64,000 bases of DNA, from positions 1 through 64,000 of the forward strand of contig NZ_JBFOKR010000010.1 of NCBI RefSeq assembly GCF_047246645.1, given 5' to 3'. This document shows, piece after piece, positions 33,694-43,002 of the stretch; position 1 is the stretch's first letter, and each line of letters starts with the position of its first letter. Both the position numbers and the translations under genes were made by a program. The notes beneath the pieces are model-generated. The model made no database searches. It was given only the letters and a program-made list of their open reading frames with translations, and was not told the origin of the DNA. The DNA comes from Ferdinandcohnia sp047246645. Its GTDB lineage: Bacteria > Bacillota > Bacilli > Bacillales > Bacillaceae_L.

Positions 33694-34992
33694 TTGGCAA
33701 CTGAAAAAATTACAATGCCTCAGCTCGGTGAGAGTGTAACAGAGGGAACAATTAGTAAATGGCTTGTATCTATTGGAGATACTGTAAATAAATATGATCC
33801 GCTTGCTGAAGTCATGACAGACAAAGTAAATGCAGAGGTACCATCTTCTTTTTCAGGTACAATTAAAGAGCTTATCGCTGAGGAAGGCGAGACGTTAGCA
33901 GTAGGAGAAGTAATCTGTGTTATTGAAACAGAAGGTGGTACTGTAGAAGTAACAACGTCACAACCGGTAGCAGAACAAGAAACAACTAATGAAAAACAAG
34001 AAGCAGTAACAAACGATGCTCCAAATAAGCTTCGTTATTCACCTGCTGTTTTAAAGCTATCACAAGAGCATAACATTGATTTAAGCCTAGTTGCAGGAAC
34101 AGGTGCTGGTGGTCGAATAACCCGGAAGGATCTTCAAAAGATCATCGAGTCAGGTGAAATACCTACTACAACTTCAAGTAACGATAAGACTGTCACTCCA
34201 GAAGAGCAGAAGCAAGTTACTCCAGCAATTGCAGCAGAGACTAAAACAATGACTAAGCCTGCAGCACCAGTCAACGTTCCAGTTGGTGCAGGTGATATTG
34301 AAATACCTGTTACAGGTGTTCGTAAGGCAATAGCAGCTAATATGCTTCGAAGTAAGCATGAGGCACCACATGCATGGACAATGATTGAGGTTGATGCTAC
34401 TAACTTAGTGGAATATCGAAATTCAATTAAAGATGAATTTAAGAAAAAAGAAGGCTTTAATATTACTTTTTTCGCATTTTTCGTAAAAGCGGTTGCTCAA
34501 GCTTTAAAAGAGTTCCCACAAATTAATTCAATGTGGGCAGGAGATAAAATTATCCAAAAGAAAGATATAAATATTTCAATCGCTGTTGCAACCGACGATG
34601 CATTATTTGTTCCAGTCATTAAGCATGCAGATGAAAAGACAATTAAAGGAATCGCACGCGAGATTACAGAGCTAGCTGGGAAAGTAAGAGCGGGCAAATT
34701 AACTTCAGAGGATATGCAGGGCGGTACATTTACAGTTAATAATACTGGTTCATTCGGATCAGTCCAATCGATGGGAATTATTAATTATCCACAGGCTGCT
34801 ATCTTACAGGTAGAATCAATCGTTAAGAGACCAGTAGTCATGAACAATGGAATGATTGCTGTTAGAGACATGGTAAACCTATGTATGTCTCTAGACCATC
34901 GTGTATTAGACGGTTTAGTATGTGGACGTTTCTTAGCAAGAGTTAAAGAAATCATTGAAAAAACTTCAAAAGAGAGTACATCGATTTATTAA
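33694..34992 (+). CDS. bkdB: Branched-chain keto acid dehydrogenase E2 (lipoyl acyltransferase)
   Basis: A 432-residue core of the complex. Lipoyl domain residues 1-80 with the lipoylated lysine K44 (TDKVNAE); a flexible linker; the E3/E1-binding domain (RYSPAVLKLSQEHNIDL, near 110-145); a second Ala/Pro/Thr-rich linker; and the catalytic domain ending with DHRVLDG. TTG 33694 is the start: GGAGGT is at 33681-33686 and the residues before it are not lipoyl-domain sequence. Last gene of the bkd operon, with a terminator after it. Confidence 0.95.
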   Translation: MATEKITMPQLGESVTEGTISKWLVSIGDTVNKYDPLAEVMTDKVNAEVPSSFSGTIKELIAEEGETLAVGEVICVIETEGGTVEVTTSQPVAEQETTNEKQEAVTNDAPNKLRYSPAVLKLSQEHNIDLSLVAGTGAGGRITRKDLQKIIESGEIPTTTSSNDKTVTPEEQKQVTPAIAAETKTMTKPAAPVNVPVGAGDIEIPVTGVRKAIAANMLRSKHEAPHAWTMIEVDATNLVEYRNSIKDEFKKKEGFNITFFAFFVKAVAQALKEFPQINSMWAGDKIIQKKDINISIAVATDDALFVPVIKHADEKTIKGIAREITELAGKVRAGKLTSEDMQGGTFTVNNTGSFGSVQSMGIINYPQAAILQVESIVKRPVVMNNGMIAVRDMVNLCMSLDHRVLDGLVCGRFLARVKEIIEKTSKESTSIY

Positions 34993-34998
34993 AAACCG

Positions 34999-35027
34999 AA
35001 AGACATTGCGAAGGCAATGTCTTTTCT
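34999..35027 (+). terminator. Terminator of the bkd operon
   Basis: AAAGACATTGC (34999-35009) pairs perfectly with GCAATGTCTTT (35014-35024) around GAAG. Confidence 0.88.
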
Positions 35028-35041
35028 ACTTTCCTTAAGCA

Positions 35042-35070
35042 TTGCGACATCATTATAGATATACTAAAAT
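35042..35070 (+). promoter_or_regulatory. Candidate sigma-A promoter of mutA-mutB-meaB
   Basis: TTGCGA (35042-35047), a 17-base spacer and TAAAAT (35065-35070), just after the bkd terminator, suggest that the mutase genes form their own transcription unit. Confidence 0.6.
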
Positions 35071-35126
35071 TAATAAGTAGCAACAGTATTAAATATGAAA
35101 GCGATTACCTGAGAGGGGGAGCTACA

Positions 35127-37058
35127 TTGGCAGAGCAATCAAGCAATTTTCAAGATATTACCTTTTCTCCAGTTGATTATGAAGCATGGAAAAAAGAAGC
35201 GGAAAAGTCTTTAAAAGGCAAAACAATTGAGAAATTACATACAAAAACCTATGAAAATATTATACTTAAACCTATTTATACGAAGAAAGATATTGAGCAT
35301 CTTCCTCATGTCAAGGAACTGCCTGGATTTGATTCTATGATGAGAGGTACAACTACTTCAGGTTACCTAAATAATTCTTGGTTTGTAAGCCAAGAATTAA
35401 ATGTAGAAAATCCTGATGAATTTAATACTGCAGCAAAAGAAGCGTTAGCTAACGGGCAGACAATGATACATATAAATTTACACGGTGAAAATAGTAATGA
35501 CGGTTTACAGTTACACCAATTAGAAAATATGCGAAAAGCCTTCACCGGTATTACATTAGCTACTACTCCTGTATTAATAGATACAAATAGTGAGTTGGTT
35601 TCTTTTTTAAATACCTTAGCAGTGTACCTAAATGAGCAGAACGAAACCCCACGTACGTTGGCTGGTACGATTGGTATGGATCCACTTGGTTTGTTGGTAG
35701 AGACTGGAGAATTACAAGTCCCCTTATCAAATATCTGGGCACAATTAGCTGATGCTGTAAACTGGGCGATTACCAACGAGACTTCTATAAGAACAATCCT
35801 TGTAAAAGGCCAACCATATCATAACGGTGGTGCTAATGCTGTTCAGGAACTTGCATATACTCTAGCAACTGCAACAGAGTATATTAGTGTTTTAGAAGAA
35901 AAGGGATTAGACTTTAATGAAATTGCAAAAAGAATGACTTTTTCGTTTTCAATTGGATCAAATGTGTTTATGGAGATTGCAAAGCTAAGGGCTGCAAGAG
36001 TAGTCTGGTCGGCAATTTGTAAGGCATATGGTGGAAGTGCGGAAGAGGCAAAGATGCATATTCATGCTAGAACCTCAGCATTTACAAAAACGGTATTTGA
36101 TCCGTATGTTAACATGTTACGTTCAACTACTGAAGCTTTCTCAGCGATTATTGGTGGTGTTGATAGTCTTCATGTATCAGCATTTGACGAGGCAATTAGA
36201 AAAACTAACTCTTTCTCGAGACGGATTGCTAGAAACACGCAATCAATATTGAAAGAAGAATCCCATTTACATCGTGTCCTTGATCCTGCAGGTGGGTCTT
36301 GGTACATAGAAGCTTTAACAAACGAGTTAGCGGATGCTGCTTGGACATTATTTAAAGAAGTTGAGGCAGAGGGCGGACTGCTTAAGGCGTTAAAATCCGG
36401 TAGTATTCAGAGTAAAGTGAAGGATGTTTATAAAGCAAGACAACATAACGTCAATCATAGAAAAGATAAGATAGTTGGTACTAATATGTATGCTAATCTA
36501 GCTGAAAAAACATTGGTTACTGAAAAACTAACTCCTGCTAGATCAAAACAAAACAATTCGCAGCCTGCTGTTGTGATTAATCATATTCCAACGGTTAGAA
36601 TCGCAGAGAATTTTGAATCTCTACGTCACGCAGCCAATGAATATGCTCGTAAAACAGGAGAGTTTCCAAAAATAGGTTTGATAAATATAGGACCAATCCC
36701 TGAGCATAAACCAAGGGCAGACTTTATATCTGGTTTCTTTGAAGCTGGAGGTTTCCAAATTGTTAAGAATGATGGTTATTTAACGGTTAATGCTGCAATT
36801 AGTGGTGCGAAAGCTATGAATCTAGATACCTTCGTTTTTTGTGGTAAAGATGAAGCATATAAGGAAATGATAGTAGAAATAAGTAAAGAGCTGAAAGCTA
36901 TAAATCCAGGAATCAGATTATATATTGCAGGAAAACAAGAGGGGCAGATAGCACAAGAGTATAAGAATGCTGGGATTAATGATTTTATCCATATTAAAAC
37001 TGATTGTTATTCATTCTTATATCAGCTACAGCAAGAGATGGGGGTGCATTCAAAATGA
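35127..37058 (+). CDS. mutA: Methylmalonyl-CoA mutase small (beta) subunit
   Basis: A 643-residue non-catalytic subunit of the heterodimeric adenosylcobalamin enzyme that isomerises (R)-methylmalonyl-CoA and succinyl-CoA. It has the mutase barrel (about residues 60-480, e.g. FSFSIGSNVFMEIAKLRAARVVW) and a C-terminal flavodoxin-like domain without the DxHxxG cobalamin motif, as is normal for this subunit. TTG 35127 follows GAGAGGGGGA. The stop overlaps the mutB ATG (ATGA). This cluster is absent at this place in B. subtilis 168. Confidence 0.93.
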   Translation: MAEQSSNFQDITFSPVDYEAWKKEAEKSLKGKTIEKLHTKTYENIILKPIYTKKDIEHLPHVKELPGFDSMMRGTTTSGYLNNSWFVSQELNVENPDEFNTAAKEALANGQTMIHINLHGENSNDGLQLHQLENMRKAFTGITLATTPVLIDTNSELVSFLNTLAVYLNEQNETPRTLAGTIGMDPLGLLVETGELQVPLSNIWAQLADAVNWAITNETSIRTILVKGQPYHNGGANAVQELAYTLATATEYISVLEEKGLDFNEIAKRMTFSFSIGSNVFMEIAKLRAARVVWSAICKAYGGSAEEAKMHIHARTSAFTKTVFDPYVNMLRSTTEAFSAIIGGVDSLHVSAFDEAIRKTNSFSRRIARNTQSILKEESHLHRVLDPAGGSWYIEALTNELADAAWTLFKEVEAEGGLLKALKSGSIQSKVKDVYKARQHNVNHRKDKIVGTNMYANLAEKTLVTEKLTPARSKQNNSQPAVVINHIPTVRIAENFESLRHAANEYARKTGEFPKIGLINIGPIPEHKPRADFISGFFEAGGFQIVKNDGYLTVNAAISGAKAMNLDTFVFCGKDEAYKEMIVEISKELKAINPGIRLYIAGKQEGQIAQEYKNAGINDFIHIKTDCYSFLYQLQQEMGVHSK

Positions 37059-39250
37059 GTAAGCGACCGGATTATTCGAAAATTCAACTACATAATGTAC
37101 CGTCAGGCACGGAAGAAGATTGGGAAAAACAAATAGAAGACGAATTACAAAGTTCAATAGATGATTTGCTTTTTGAAACAAATGAACAGATTGCAGTAAA
37201 ACCGTTATACGGAGAGAATGATATCGAAGACGTCAAACATCTGGATTATATGCCTGGTATCCCTCCCTTTTTACGTGGACCATATCCGACGATGTATGTT
37301 AACCGTCCATGGACGGTAAGACAATATGCAGGTTTTTCAACAGCTGAGGAAAGTAATGCATTTTATCGTCGTAACTTAGCGATGGGTCAGAAGGGGCTAT
37401 CAGTTGCATTTGATTTAGCAACACATCGGGGGTATGATTCGGATCATCCACGAGTTGTTGGTGATGTTGGAAAAGCTGGAGTTGCAATAGACTCGATTCT
37501 TGATATGAAAACATTATTTGATGGTATTCCTCTAGATCAAATGAGTGTCTCAATGACTATGAATGGTGCAGTCATACCAATTATGGCGTTCTATATTGTG
37601 ACTGCTGAGGAACAGGGTGTTCCACCAGAAAAGTTATCAGGTACGATTCAAAATGATATTTTAAAAGAGTACATGGTGCGTAACACTTATATATATCCGC
37701 CTGAAACATCAATGAGAATTATTTCTGATATTTTTGAGTATACCTCTAAGAATATGCCGAAATTTAATAGCATTAGTATTTCGGGTTATCATATGCAGGA
37801 GGCAGGGGCACCAGCAGATATTGAATTAGCCTACACTCTTGCTGATGGATTAGAGTATGTTCGTACTGGGATTAAAAAAGGAATAGATATTGATTCGTTC
37901 GCACCAAGATTGTCTTTCTTCTGGGCAATTGGTATGAACTATTTTATGGAAGTTGCTAAGATGAGAGCAGCACGACTGATTTGGGCTCAGATGATGAAAA
38001 CCTTTGACCCAAAGAACCCGAAATCTCTAGCACTTAGAACGCATTCGCAAACATCTGGATGGAGTTTAACTGAACAAGATCCATATAATAATGTCACAAG
38101 AACATGTATTGAAGCACTTGCTGCTGCAATGGGTCATACACAGTCACTTCATACAAACGCATTAGACGAAGCAATTGCACTTCCAACTGATTTTTCTGCT
38201 AGAATAGCACGAAATACGCAGCTGTATCTACAGGATGAAACAGGTATTTGTAACGTAATCGATCCATGGGGTGGCTCTTACTATGTTGAATCGCTGACAA
38301 ATGAACTGATGAAACGTGCCTGGACGCATATTGAGGAAATTGAGTCTCTTGGCGGTATGACAAAAGCGATTGAAACTGGACTTCCTAAGATGAGGATTGA
38401 AGAGGCTTCCGCACGTCGCCAAGCTAGAATCGACTCAGGTAAAGAGACTATTATCGGTGTTAACAAGTACAGATTAGAAAAAGAAGAACCAATTGATATT
38501 TTAGATATTGACAATACAGCAGTTCGACTAAAGCAAATCGAAAGTCTAAATAAACTTAAAGAATCTCGAGACAGTCAAAAAGTTCAGATTGCATTAGAAG
38601 AGATTACAAAAGCAGCACAATCAGGTGAGGGCAATCTATTAGAATTAGCGGTCAATGCTGCAAGAGTACGTGCGACATTAGGAGAAATTTCAGATGCTAT
38701 TGAGAAAGCATCGAAACGACATAAAGCAGTGATTCGATCTATCAGTGGAATTTATAGTGCTGAGTACTCAAATGAGGAAGAAATTATGAATGTAAAAAAA
38801 ATGACTGATCAATTCTTAGAAGATGAAGGTAGACGGCCTCGTATTCTAATTGCAAAAATGGGGCAGGATGGACATGACCGAGGAGCAAAGGTTATCGCAA
38901 CTGCATTTGCAGACTTAGGATTTGATGTTGATATGGGACCTTTATTCCAAACCCCAGAGGAAACAGCGTTACAAGCGGTTGAAAATGACGTACATGTAAT
39001 TGGTATGAGTTCTCTAGCAGCAGGTCATAAGACATTATTACCTCAGTTGATTGAGGAATTAAGAAAATTGGGTCGAGAAGATATCCTCGTGATTGTAGGT
39101 GGTGTAATTCCTGCTCAAGATTACGATTATTTAAGAGAACATGGAGCCGCAGCCATTTTCGGACCGGGTACAGTGATTCCTGTTGCAGCCCAGAAAGTAA
39201 TTGAAGAAATATACCGACGTCTAGGGTATGAGGAAGAAGGAAATGAGTAA
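37055..39250 (+). CDS. mutB: Methylmalonyl-CoA mutase large (alpha) subunit
   Basis: The 731-residue catalytic subunit. N-terminal substrate barrel (MPGIPPFLRGPYPTMYVNRP near residues 70-89; TLSGTIQNDILKEY-type loop) and C-terminal B12-binding domain (about 590-731) with GQDGHDRGAKVIATAFADLG, i.e. the D-x-H-x-x-G motif whose histidine ligates cobalt, near residues 603-610. ATG 37055 overlaps the mutA stop and has GATGGGGG upstream; the longer frame from 37004 lies within mutA. It overlaps meaB by eight bases. Confidence 0.96.
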   Translation: MSKRPDYSKIQLHNVPSGTEEDWEKQIEDELQSSIDDLLFETNEQIAVKPLYGENDIEDVKHLDYMPGIPPFLRGPYPTMYVNRPWTVRQYAGFSTAEESNAFYRRNLAMGQKGLSVAFDLATHRGYDSDHPRVVGDVGKAGVAIDSILDMKTLFDGIPLDQMSVSMTMNGAVIPIMAFYIVTAEEQGVPPEKLSGTIQNDILKEYMVRNTYIYPPETSMRIISDIFEYTSKNMPKFNSISISGYHMQEAGAPADIELAYTLADGLEYVRTGIKKGIDIDSFAPRLSFFWAIGMNYFMEVAKMRAARLIWAQMMKTFDPKNPKSLALRTHSQTSGWSLTEQDPYNNVTRTCIEALAAAMGHTQSLHTNALDEAIALPTDFSARIARNTQLYLQDETGICNVIDPWGGSYYVESLTNELMKRAWTHIEEIESLGGMTKAIETGLPKMRIEEASARRQARIDSGKETIIGVNKYRLEKEEPIDILDIDNTAVRLKQIESLNKLKESRDSQKVQIALEEITKAAQSGEGNLLELAVNAARVRATLGEISDAIEKASKRHKAVIRSISGIYSAEYSNEEEIMNVKKMTDQFLEDEGRRPRILIAKMGQDGHDRGAKVIATAFADLGFDVDMGPLFQTPEETALQAVENDVHVIGMSSLAAGHKTLLPQLIEELRKLGREDILVIVGGVIPAQDYDYLREHGAAAIFGPGTVIPVAAQKVIEEIYRRLGYEEEGNE

Positions 39251-40343
39251 AAAAAATCGACCTGAATGGGTGCCTGAAGATGCATCTGATGGGTTCACTA
39301 GTGAAATTGTTAAAGGTAAAACAGTAGATAATAATTCAAATACACCTCGTAAATTTGTAAAAAAGAAGGAAAAATCAACAGAGGAATTTATAACAGGAAT
39401 TCTTAGCGGGGACCGTACTATTTTAGCTCAGGCTATTACTCTTGTTGAAAGTAACGCGAAAAAGCATGGTGACAAAGCTCAAGAGGTAATTAATAAAATA
39501 CTTCCAAACACGGGGAAGTCCATTCGAATCGGGATAACAGGTGTTCCGGGGGCTGGTAAGAGTACATTTATTGAGACATTTGGTACGTTTTTATGTGAAC
39601 AAGGTCATCGAGTGGCAGTATTAGCTGTAGATCCTAGTAGTAGTATTACTGGAGGAAGTATCCTTGGGGATAAAACTCGAATGGAATCTTTATCCAGAAA
39701 TAAAAACGCATTTATTCGTCCATCTCCATCTGGAGGTACGTTAGGGGGAGTAAACCGTAAAACCCGTGAAACAATTTTGCTTTGTGAAGCTGCCGGCTTC
39801 GATGTCATCTTAGTTGAAACAATAGGTGTTGGACAGAGTGAAGTTGTCGTTAGAAGTATGGTGGACTTTTTTCTCCTGCTAGTATTAACTGGTGCTGGTG
39901 ATGAATTACAAGGGATGAAAAAGGGTGTAATGGAATTAGCAGATGCCCTGTTAATTAATAAGGCGGACGGAGACAACAAGCAAAAAGCGGCCGTAGCAAG
40001 GGGAGAATACAACCGTATCCTTCATTATTTGCAGCCAGCGACAAAGGGTTGGTCGACGAAAGCTTTTACAGCATCTTCCCTTTTTCATGAGGGCATTGAA
40101 GAAATATGGAAAGTGATCCTTCGATTTGAAGAACTAACTAAGCAATCAGGTGTGTTTCAAGACAGAAGGAATGCCCAAACAAAGGATTGGATTTATGCCA
40201 TGATCAAAGATTACTTAGAAACAAGCTTTTTTAGTCACACTTCGGTCAAAACAAACCTACCAATCCTCGAGGATAAAGTAGTAAGTGGAGATATTAACGT
40301 AACTGCTGCAGTTAAGGAACTAATTAACTTGTATGAGAAATAG
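39243..40343 (+). CDS. meaB: Methylmalonyl-CoA mutase chaperone GTPase MeaB (ArgK type)
   Basis: A 366-residue G3E-family GTPase that protects and reloads the adenosylcobalamin of the mutase. Walker A GVPGAGKST near residues 103-111, base-recognition NKADGDNK near 238, and the VETIGVGQSEV switch region. ATG 39243 has GAAGAAGGA upstream and overlaps the mutB end. Such proteins were once misnamed ArgK; the immediate mutAB context supports the mutase role. Confidence 0.94.
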   Translation: MSKKNRPEWVPEDASDGFTSEIVKGKTVDNNSNTPRKFVKKKEKSTEEFITGILSGDRTILAQAITLVESNAKKHGDKAQEVINKILPNTGKSIRIGITGVPGAGKSTFIETFGTFLCEQGHRVAVLAVDPSSSITGGSILGDKTRMESLSRNKNAFIRPSPSGGTLGGVNRKTRETILLCEAAGFDVILVETIGVGQSEVVVRSMVDFFLLLVLTGAGDELQGMKKGVMELADALLINKADGDNKQKAAVARGEYNRILHYLQPATKGWSTKAFTASSLFHEGIEEIWKVILRFEELTKQSGVFQDRRNAQTKDWIYAMIKDYLETSFFSHTSVKTNLPILEDKVVSGDINVTAAVKELINLYEK

Positions 40344-40485
40344 GATCCTGGCATACTGCCAGCTGGTGGAAAAAGCATAAAAAAGAAGGAAAGCTTCACA
40401 ACTTTCCTTCCATCTAGGGAGTTTAGGGGTATGATCTAGATGTATTAATATAATACCCAAAGTCCAATTCTTTAAACTCTATAAT

Positions 40486-40515
40486 TTGAAAAAACATACA
40501 ATAAATTGCTATTAT
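40486..40515 (+). promoter_or_regulatory. Promoter of brxB
   Basis: TTGAAA (40486-40491), an 18-base spacer, and TATTAT (40510-40515) with an extended TGC at 40507-40509. Confidence 0.65.
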
Positions 40516-40554
40516 ATAGTAGAACAATAATTATACAAACAAGGAGAGTGCGAT

Positions 40555-40992
40555 ATGGAAGTCGATTTCAATTTATTTATGAATGATATCGTGCAAACAG
40601 CACGTCGTGAAATAACTGAAGCAGGTTACCAAGAATTAAAAACACCTGAAGAGGTAGAAGAGGCATTAACTAAAAAAGGAACTACACTTGTAATGGTTAA
40701 CTCTGTATGTGGTTGTGCAGGAGGAATTGCTCGTCCAGCAGCTGCTCATGCTCTTCACTACGATAAGCGTCCAGACCAATTAGTTACAGTATTTGCAGGA
40801 CAAGACAAAGCAGCTACAGAAAAAGCTCGTGCATACTTTGAAGGATATCCACCATCCTCTCCATCCTTCGCATTATTAAAAGACGGTAAAATTGTAAAAA
40901 TGATTGAACGTCATGAAATCGAAGGACACGAACCAATGGCAGTTATCAACAAATTACAAGATACTTTTGAAGAATATTGTGAAGAAGTGTAA
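40555..40992 (+). CDS. brxB: Bacilliredoxin BrxB (YqiW)
   Basis: A 145-residue thioredoxin-fold protein that removes bacillithiol from S-bacillithiolated proteins after oxidative stress. The active site is the unusual CGC motif (NSVCGCAGG, Cys53 and Cys55). Nearly identical in layout to B. subtilis YqiW (YPPSSPSFALLKDGK, C-terminus EEYCEEV). ATG 40555 follows AAGGAGAG. Single-gene unit with its own promoter and terminator. Confidence 0.95.
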   Translation: MEVDFNLFMNDIVQTARREITEAGYQELKTPEEVEEALTKKGTTLVMVNSVCGCAGGIARPAAAHALHYDKRPDQLVTVFAGQDKAATEKARAYFEGYPPSSPSFALLKDGKIVKMIERHEIEGHEPMAVINKLQDTFEEYCEEV

Positions 40993-41020
40993 AAGGGAGC
41001 CGTATGGCTTCTTTTTTTTT
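40993..41020 (+). terminator. Terminator after brxB
   Basis: GGGAGCC pairs with GGCTTCT (wobble-tolerant) around GTAT, followed by a run of nine T bases to 41020. Confidence 0.8.
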
Positions 41021-41075
41021 GCTTTCGCGCTATTTTGAACTCTTTCTAGAGTGGCTCTTCAAGAAGAGGTTGCTG

Positions 41076-41260
41076 TACACGTATTTTTGAAATAAACCAA
41101 AAGGGTGTGTCGCAAGAGTCCGATGCGATACACGTATTCTGCAAAATCTCGAAAAGGTGTATCGCAAGTGCCCGATGAGGTACACGTATATTCGAAAATC
41201 CCGAAAAGGTGTATAGCAAGAAGAGGGTACGTCTACACGTATACTCAAAACTCACTCCAT
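41076..41260. repeat. Tandem repeat array, about 53-bp period, four units
   Basis: TACACGTAT recurs at 41076, 41129, 41181 and 41234 (periods 53, 52, 53). Units also share CGAAAAGGTGTATCGCAAG-like text; the TACAC and GTGTA words form inverted arms within each unit. Sequence is unrelated to the array at 104-217 but the period is the same. No plausible gene lies in it. Between 41261 and 41391 nothing was recognised. Confidence 0.85.
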
Positions 41261-41391
41261 GAGCCCTCGGAAGAAAAGATCTCAAGACACGATTCCCTAA
41301 TACTACTATATCTCCTTTTTTGCCCCCTCTAAATACTATTCCAGTATCCATTTCCATAAGTAATTCTCTTATATAGAAATCTACCAAAATA

Positions 41392-41489
41392 TGAATATTT
41401 ATTCAGAAAATAATTTAGAAAGATTAGAATTATTAATCTTTTATTATTTTTAAAAATCATATTGTATATTTATGCATATGTGTTAAAAT
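41392..41489 (+). promoter_or_regulatory. ARG box and promoter of artPQR
   Basis: TGAATATTTATTCA (41392-41405) matches the ArgR/AhrC operator core TGAAT-N4-ATTCA with an all A/T centre. A promoter follows at TTGTAT (41462-41467), 16-base spacer, TAAAAT (41484-41489). Control of this arginine-type transporter by AhrC, encoded at 17861 in the window, is inferred. Confidence 0.62.
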
Positions 41490-41535
41490 ACAATCTATCG
41501 AATAATTATAAATTACGACATAGGGGGATAACAAT

Positions 41536-42312
41536 ATGAAAAAACATTTACTAGTTTCATTAATTACTATTTTAACAATAGCATTTCTTGCCGCATGTGG
41601 TACGAGCGAAAATACTTCTGGTGAAGGTTCTGAGGATAAAAAAGTATTAAAAATGGGGACATCAGCTGATTTCCCACCTTTTGAAACAATTGACGCAGCT
41701 TCAGGCGAATACATTGGGTTTGATATCGAATTAACAAAATACATTGCGGAACAATTAGGTTATGAATTAGAGATTGATAATATGGACTTTGGTGGTTTAA
41801 TTAGTTCATTACAATCCAAACGAGTTGATTTCGTCGCTTCTGGTATGTCTGCTACTGATGAGCGTAAGGAAAGCGTAGATTTCTCTATTGAATATCATAA
41901 ATCTGGGGAAATGTTTGTTACATTGAAAGATTCTGATGTTACTTCATTTGATCAACTAGATGGCAAAAAGCTTGGAGTACAACTAGGAACGATTCAAGAA
42001 GAGGGTGCAACTAAGATTAAGGAAGAGGAAATGAACGACCTTGAAATTATTGCGTTAAATAAAGCACCAGAATTAATCCAAGAATTAAAAGCGGGTCGTA
42101 TAGACGCTGTATATTTAGATAAAACAGTTGCATTAGGATTTATTGATGAATTAGACCTAGCGGGCTTTGAAGACCCAACTGATGCTTCTCCTGGTATGGC
42201 AATTGCATTTCCAAAAGGTAGTGAACTTGTAGAAGATTTTAATAAGGTATTAGAAGAAATGAAAGCTAATGGCGAACTTGAAAAACTAGAAAAAGAATGG
42301 ATTGAAGAATAA
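41536..42312 (+). CDS. artP: Amino acid ABC transporter binding lipoprotein (ArtP)
   Basis: A 258-residue extracytoplasmic solute-binding lipoprotein. Type II signal peptide with lipobox LAAC (Cys22 anchored), an acidic linker, then the family 3 binding domain (KVLKMGTSADFPPFETIDAASG; GFDIELTKYIAEQLG). By synteny with B. subtilis yqiXYZ it belongs to the high-affinity arginine transporter; substrate is inferred. ATG 41536 follows AGGGGGAT. First gene of artPQR. Confidence 0.92.
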   Translation: MKKHLLVSLITILTIAFLAACGTSENTSGEGSEDKKVLKMGTSADFPPFETIDAASGEYIGFDIELTKYIAEQLGYELEIDNMDFGGLISSLQSKRVDFVASGMSATDERKESVDFSIEYHKSGEMFVTLKDSDVTSFDQLDGKKLGVQLGTIQEEGATKIKEEEMNDLEIIALNKAPELIQELKAGRIDAVYLDKTVALGFIDELDLAGFEDPTDASPGMAIAFPKGSELVEDFNKVLEEMKANGELEKLEKEWIEE

Positions 42313-42336
42313 TACAGTAGAAATGAGGTGTAAGGC

Positions 42337-43002
42337 ATGAATTTGGATATTGATTTTTCCCGAATTCTGCCTTCAATTCCGTTTATACTAGAGGGAATCG
42401 GAATAACGGTTTCGTTTGCGCTAGTATCGGCAATTTTAGGATTGATTCTCGGAACTATATTGGCAGTCTTTAAGATTAGTAAAGTAAGATACCTGAAGTG
42501 GTTTGCGGATATTTATACATCTATCTTTCGTGGTACACCGTTAATTTTACAATTAGTATTGATCTATTTTGCTGTTCCACAGCTGTTTCAATATGATATT
42601 GATAAATTTGTAGCTGGTGTATTAGCATTTGGATTGAATTCGGGTGCGTATATTTCTGAAATTATTCGTGCAGGAATTCAAGCTGTTGATAAAGGACAAA
42701 AAGAAGCAGCTGAAGCACTTGCTATTCCATATCAACCAATGATGAAGGATATAATTTTACCGCAGGCGATTAAAAATATCTTACCTGCATTATTAAATGA
42801 ATTTGTAACATTAACGAAAGAATCAGCAATTGTAAGTACAATTGGTTTACTAGACATCATGAGGCGTGCACAGGTCGTAGGAGCAAATACTTTCCGCTAT
42901 TTTGAACCTTTATTAGTAGCAGGATTTGTTTATTGGGTTATTGTTACTTGCCTCACTCTCCTTGGAGGAGTACTAGAAAGGAGGCTGCGTCGGAGTGAAT
43001 AA
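42337..43002 (+). CDS. artQ: Amino acid ABC transporter permease (ArtQ)
   Basis: A 221-residue membrane permease of the polar amino acid type with about five helices. The EAA loop, EAAEALAIPYQPMMKDIILPQAIK, is near residues 127-150 and contacts the ATPase. TSIFRGTPLILQL is the usual family motif. ATG 42337 follows GAGGTG. It overlaps artR by eight bases. Confidence 0.93.
   Translation: MNLDIDFSRILPSIPFILEGIGITVSFALVSAILGLILGTILAVFKISKVRYLKWFADIYTSIFRGTPLILQLVLIYFAVPQLFQYDIDKFVAGVLAFGLNSGAYISEIIRAGIQAVDKGQKEAAEALAIPYQPMMKDIILPQAIKNILPALLNEFVTLTKESAIVSTIGLLDIMRRAQVVGANTFRYFEPLLVAGFVYWVIVTCLTLLGGVLERRLRRSE

Noticed and set aside
40348..40410. Terminator after meaB (CTGGCA/TGCCAG and GAAGGAAAG/CTTTCCTTC)
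   Set aside because: Both stems are good but neither has a T-tract on the plus strand; termination there is uncertain.
41046..41387. Minus-strand frame of 113 codons over the tandem array
   Set aside because: It is made of the repeat units in translation, has no ribosome-binding site, and resembles no family.
42995..43002. Frameshift between artQ and artR
   Set aside because: The eight-base overlap with an in-place GTG and binding site is an ordinary coupled arrangement; both proteins are full length.
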